A stretch of 8,470 nt of DNA from Massilia sp. GTDB lineage: Bacteria > Pseudomonadota > Gammaproteobacteria > Burkholderiales > Burkholderiaceae_D. The notes under the pieces were generated by a model, which saw only the letters and a list, made by a program, of their open reading frames with translations, was not told where the DNA came from and did no database searches. Position numbers and translations under genes: made by a program. Shown piece after piece: positions 6,214 through 8,470 of this stretch (positions within the stretch are counted from its first letter, which is position 1; every line of letters starts with the position of its first letter). Location of the stretch: the NCBI GenBank assembly GCA_028291845.1, contig JAQGNM010000168.1, positions 1 to 8,470 on the forward strand, written 5' to 3'.

Positions 6214-6590
6214 GCCCGCCCTCCCGTGTCCGCATCCGGCACGGTGCGCGGCAAGGTGTCGATATCCAGGCCGAGGCGGCGGATCCGCTCCATCATCGCC
6301 GGCCACTCTTCGCGCACGAAGCGCTCCCGCTCCCTGGCCAGCAATTTTTCGCTGGCGCCTTCTGTCATATACATGCCGATGCCCCTTCTTTTTTCCACGA
6401 GATTGTCGTCGACCAGTTCCTGGTAAGCCTTTGAAACGGTAATCGGGTTCAGCTGATAATCGGCTGCAACCTGGCGCACCGAGGGCAGCGGGTCGCCCGC
6501 CTTGAGGTCGCCGTCGAGCATCATTTCAAGCACCTTTTCTTTCAGTTGCCGATAAATCGGCGTGTGTTCATTCCAGCCGGGCGTCATCAT
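6210..6590 (-). CDS. GntR-family transcriptional regulator, YtrA subfamily
   Basis: Small DNA-binding repressor of 126 residues, the size of the YtrA branch of GntR proteins, which lacks a large ligand domain. The N-terminal winged helix-turn-helix spans about 10-75: PIYRQLKEKVLEMMLDGDLK, then the signature PLPSVRQVAADYQLNPITVS (34-53), with the recognition helix around 47-61 and the wing ending GIGMYM (70-75). Residues 76-110 form a charged helical segment, probably for dimerisation. It is the first gene of a three-gene unit, joined to the ATPase gene by ATGA. In known systems such as B. subtilis ytrA, the regulator represses its own operon and is relieved by cell-envelope antibiotics; whether that holds here is inference. 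Two adjacent ATGs (6590, 6587) are possible starts. GGGAG lies 8 bases before the first. A palindromic operator candidate lies about 77-93 bases upstream of the start. Confidence 0.93.
   Translation of the reverse strand: MMTPGWNEHTPIYRQLKEKVLEMMLDGDLKAGDPLPSVRQVAADYQLNPITVSKAYQELVDDNLVEKRRGIGMYMTEGASEKLLARERERFVREEWPAMMERIRRLGLDIDTLPRTVPDADTGGRA
6219..6225 (-). promoter_or_regulatory. Ribosome binding site of the ATPase gene
   Basis: GGGAGGG on the - strand, 5 bases before the ATG at 6213 and inside the end of the regulator gene. It supports 6213 over the longer open frame and over the ATG at 6201. Confidence 0.8.
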
Positions 6591-6666
6591 GAATGATGCT
6601 CCCGATGGGCGGATGCGGTTTGCTGAACCATCTTGCCTCCGATTTGCTGATTTATTGATGTGGTGT

Positions 6667-6683
6667 TGTACTAATGTAGTACA
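6667..6683. promoter_or_regulatory. Candidate operator for the GntR/YtrA regulator
   Basis: A perfect 7-3-7 palindrome, TGTACTA-ATG-TAGTACA, in the only non-coding stretch before the regulator gene. It covers the predicted -10 box, where a dimeric repressor would block RNA polymerase. AT-rich inverted repeats of this size are typical GntR-family operators. Binding by this particular regulator is inferred from position and symmetry. Confidence 0.75.
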
Positions 6684-6702
6684 CCATACTTGTGTAAGTC
6701 AA
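6673..6702 (-). promoter_or_regulatory. Predicted sigma70 promoter of the regulator-ABC operon
   Basis: Read on the - strand, TTGACT (complement of 6697-6702) matches five of six -35 bases. TACATT (complement of 6673-6678), 18 bases further, matches four of six -10 bases. The surroundings are AT-rich compared with the rest of the window. Transcription would start near 6665, giving a leader of about 75 bases before the ATG at 6590. The -10 lies inside the palindromic operator. Confidence 0.6.
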
Positions 6703-6777
6703 ATCTTTTATTTTTGATCGTATATGTATGGGAAGTAATGCCTCCCTGATAAACCGATATCGAGGAGTCGAGCCTGC

Positions 6778-7548
6778 TCAGCGCGGCCAGTCGAGCTGGC
6801 GGCCGTCCACGCCGTGCCGGCTGATGGCGCCGTCGCCATCGATGGCGATCCAGCCGCCCCTCACTGGCTCAACGTCGAGTTCCCAGTCCGGCAGCACATA
6901 ACGGCGGCGGACGCCTTCGACGTGCAGGGCGGGGCGGTGGGTATGGCCGTGGATGATGATGTCGCTGCCGGTGCTGTCGTGCAGGGCATTGATGGCGCCT
7001 GCTGTAACATCCATGATTGCCATGGACTTTTCCGCATGCGCCTCGCGGCTGCCGTCGCGCAGCCCGGCGATGATGGCCTTGCGCTGCTGCAGCGGCATGG
7101 CCAGGAATTGCGCCTGCCAGGCCGGATCGCGTACTTGCTTTCTGAACGCCATGTAGGCGGTGTCGCTGGTGCATTCGGCGTCGCCGTGCACCAGTGCGAC
7201 CTTGACGCCGGCGATGTTCGCCACGTGCGGCTCGGCCAGCAGGGTCAGGCCGCAGGCGCGGGCAAAATCGGCCCCGACCAGGAAATCGCGGTTGCCGGCG
7301 ATCCAGAACACGGCCACGCCGGCGTCGCTGACAAGACGCAGGGCGTCGGCCACGTTTTGATTGAATGGGGAAGACAGATCGTCGTCGCCTGCCCAGTATT
7401 CGAACAGGTCGCCGAGAAGATACAGCTGCTGCGCTTGCGCCGCGCGTTCGGCGAGAAAGGCAAAGAATGCCTCGGCCGTACGCGGATGCGATTCCTGCAG
7501 GTGGAGGTCGGAAATGAACAGCGCCACCGGGCGCGCGCAAGTTTGCAT
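6778..7548 (-). CDS. lpxH: UDP-2,3-diacylglucosamine diphosphatase LpxH
   Basis: Mn-dependent calcineurin-like phosphoesterase that hydrolyses UDP-2,3-diacylglucosamine to lipid X and UMP, the fourth step of lipid A synthesis, at the inner face of the inner membrane. All metal-site motifs are present: SDLHL (Asp14, His16), GDLFEYWAGDD (Asp47), GNRDFL (Asn86), HGD (His121) and HGHTHRP (His200, His202). The protein is 256 residues with this start; E. coli has 240. The ATG at 7548 puts the first motif at residue 13, close to the family norm, but has no good Shine-Dalgarno sequence. An in-frame TTG at 7569, directly after the ppiB stop codon, would add seven residues and is a real alternative. 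The gene lies 21 bases after ppiB and is probably cotranscribed with the cyclophilin genes. Its presence shows a Gram-negative outer membrane with lipid A. Confidence 0.94.
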   Translation of the reverse strand: MQTCARPVALFISDLHLQESHPRTAEAFFAFLAERAAQAQQLYLLGDLFEYWAGDDDLSSPFNQNVADALRLVSDAGVAVFWIAGNRDFLVGADFARACGLTLLAEPHVANIAGVKVALVHGDAECTSDTAYMAFRKQVRDPAWQAQFLAMPLQQRKAIIAGLRDGSREAHAEKSMAIMDVTAGAINALHDSTGSDIIIHGHTHRPALHVEGVRRRYVLPDWELDVEPVRGGWIAIDGDGAISRHGVDGRQLDWPR

Positions 7549-7569
7549 GCCGGCGCCCGTGGCGGTCAA

Positions 7570-8061
7570 TTAAATCACTTCGATCGATTCGATGATCACA
7601 GCGTCGCTCGGCACGTCCGCGTGCATGCCGCTGCGGCCGGTTTTCACCTTGTTGATCTGGTCGACGATTTCGGTGCCTTCGACGACTTTGCCGAATACGG
7701 CATAGCCCCAGCCGTCCTGGCCCGGATAGTCGAGGAAACTGTTGTTCTTGGTGTTGATGAAAAACTGGGCGGAGGCCGAATGCGGGTCCGAGGTACGCGC
7801 CATGGCGAGGGTGTACTTGTCGTTCTTCAAGCCGTTCTTGCCTTCATTCTCCACCGTTTGAGGCGCCGACTTCTGCTTCATGCCTGGCTCGAAACCGCCG
7901 CCCTGGATCATGAAATCGCTGATGACGCGGTGAAAGATCGTGTTGTTGTAGTGGCCCTTGTTGGCGTACTCGATGAAGTTGGCAACCGTCTTCGGTGCTT
8001 TATCGTCGTCGAGCTCGGCGACGATGACGCCCATATTGGTGGTGATGCGTACTTTGATCAT
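7570..8061 (-). CDS. ppiB: Cyclophilin-type peptidyl-prolyl cis-trans isomerase, cytoplasmic
   Basis: Catalyses cis-trans isomerisation of peptide bonds before proline and so helps protein folding. It has 163 residues; E. coli PpiB has 164. There is no signal peptide, so it should be cytoplasmic. Cyclophilin hallmarks are FHRVISDFMIQGGG (43-56), with the catalytic Arg45, Phe50 and Gln53; LAMAR (85-89); SAQFFIN (97-103); and GYAVFGKVVEG (119-129). The start ATG at 8061 follows AAAGGGA (8067-8073) by 5 bases. It lies 52 bases after a paralogous gene for a probably periplasmic cyclophilin, and its TAA stop is 21 bases before lpxH. The pair probably arose by duplication long ago, since the two proteins differ throughout apart from the core motifs. 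Confidence 0.95.
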   Translation of the reverse strand: MIKVRITTNMGVIVAELDDDKAPKTVANFIEYANKGHYNNTIFHRVISDFMIQGGGFEPGMKQKSAPQTVENEGKNGLKNDKYTLAMARTSDPHSASAQFFINTKNNSFLDYPGQDGWGYAVFGKVVEGTEIVDQINKVKTGRSGMHADVPSDAVIIESIEVI

Positions 8062-8066
8062 GATGG

Positions 8067-8073
8067 TCCCTTT
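8067..8073 (-). promoter_or_regulatory. Ribosome binding site of ppiB
   Basis: AAAGGGA on the - strand, 5 bases before the ATG at 8061. The 52-base spacer between the two cyclophilin genes is otherwise A-rich and holds no clear promoter or terminator, so ppiB is probably read from the ppiA transcript. Confidence 0.65.
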
Positions 8074-8113
8074 AAAATTGATGAGTTCCTGCTTGTTTTC
8101 TTGCTGCTTTTTT

Positions 8114-8470
8114 TTACTGCTTGTTCTTGACGATGCTGGCGCCGGTGATCACGATCGGCACCACCGGCACGTTCTGCTGCCCCTTGACGTCGTCGACCAC
8201 CACGCCCTTGATCTTGTCGACCACATCCTGGCCCTGGATGACTTTACCGAACACGGTATAACCGAAGCCGTCGCGGCCCGGGTAGTTCAGCGCTTCGTTA
8301 TCGGCCACGTTGATGAAGAACTGCGAGGTGGCCGAGTTGGGATCGCCCGTGCGCGCCATCGCCACCGAGTAAGGCACGTTGGTCAGGCCGTTGTTGGCTT
8401 CGTTCTGCACCGGCTTCATGGTTTTTTTGGTGACCAGCTTGGCGTCCATGCCGCCGCCCTGGATCATGAA
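8114..8470 (-). CDS. ppiA: Cyclophilin-type peptidyl-prolyl isomerase, probably periplasmic PpiA (5' end outside window)
   Basis: The C-terminal 118 residues of a cyclophilin; the frame is open to the window edge, so the N terminus, with any signal peptide and the catalytic arginine motif, lies beyond it. The visible part begins FMIQGGG and continues with NEANNGL, VAMARTGDPNSATSQFFINV, GRDGFGYTVFGKVIQGQDVVDKI and NVPVVPIVITGA. NEA(D/N)NGL, SATSQFFINVADN and the QNVP segment near the end match E. coli periplasmic PpiA better than PpiB, so I infer an exported protein that folds periplasmic or outer-membrane clients. The export signal itself cannot be seen. The TAA stop (8114-8116) is followed 52 bases later by ppiB in the same direction. 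Confidence 0.88.
   Translation of the reverse strand, partial: FMIQGGGMDAKLVTKKTMKPVQNEANNGLTNVPYSVAMARTGDPNSATSQFFINVADNEALNYPGRDGFGYTVFGKVIQGQDVVDKIKGVVVDDVKGQQNVPVVPIVITGASIVKNKQ

Larger units (their letters stand above)
6591..6777. other. Intergenic region between lpxH and the regulator gene
   Basis: This 187-base gap is clearly more AT-rich than the flanking genes. It holds the promoter and operator described separately, plus a leader without a strong hairpin. TTTGCTGA occurs twice (6619-6626 and 6643-6650), probably by chance. I see no rho-independent terminator after lpxH: the best candidate, GGGA/TCCC around 6730-6746, has only four clean pairs and no T-run. Some transcription from lpxH may therefore run into the regulator gene. 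Confidence 0.6.

Noticed and set aside
5200..6426. A 408-codon + strand open frame antisense to the ATPase and regulator.
   Set aside because: Its composition is that of a shadow frame, and the opposite strand encodes clear Walker and GntR motifs.
6730..6746. A possible terminator after lpxH (GGGAAG...CCTCCC).
   Set aside because: Only four clean base pairs form and there is no T-run on the - strand.
8089..8129. Direct repeat-like CTGCTTGTT..CTTG around the ppiA end and ppiA-ppiB spacer.
   Set aside because: It is short, imperfect and low in complexity; one copy encodes the ppiA tail, so it gives no good evidence of a duplication junction.
6814..8130. A 438-codon open frame on the + strand, antisense to lpxH and ppiB.
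   Set aside because: It lies opposite two well-supported genes, matches no protein family I recognise, is rich in His, Asp, Gly and Val as expected from the complement of GC-rich codons, and has no ribosome binding site.

Overview
The window looks like a stretch of chromosome from a high-GC betaproteobacterium. The protein sequences and the gene pairings (rnr-rlmB-cysE on one side, ppiA-ppiB-lpxH on the other) suggest Burkholderiales, most likely Oxalobacteraceae (the Janthinobacterium/Massilia/Duganella group). This placement rests on remembered protein families and gene order, not on a database search.

The left half (1-4251) is read on the + strand. It holds the 3' part of rnr (RNase R), rlmB (23S rRNA Gm2251 methyltransferase), a 192-base gap filled mostly by a paired inverted-repeat element, cysE (short-type serine O-acetyltransferase) and yceH (UPF0502). 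rnr and rlmB are 12 bases apart and cysE and yceH are 10 bases apart, so each pair is probably cotranscribed. A two-hairpin, apparently bidirectional terminator (4256-4303) ends this half.

The right half (4319-8470) is read on the - strand. In transcription order it contains the 3' part of a probable periplasmic cyclophilin (ppiA), a cytoplasmic cyclophilin (ppiB), lpxH (lipid A pathway), and then a three-gene regulator-transporter unit: a small YtrA-type GntR repressor, an ABC ATPase and an ABC-2 type permease. The three genes are joined by two 4-base ATGA stop/start overlaps. A 7-3-7 perfect palindrome lies over the predicted -10 box in front of the regulator gene, which fits an autorepressed export or stress operon of unknown substrate.

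Most of the window is conserved housekeeping sequence. I see no CRISPR array, phage, insertion sequence, tRNA, rRNA or toxin-antitoxin locus. The parts most worth a second look are the rlmB-cysE inverted-repeat element, the repressor/ABC operon with its operator, and the cysE start, which has no Shine-Dalgarno sequence. I do not see a convincing new system.
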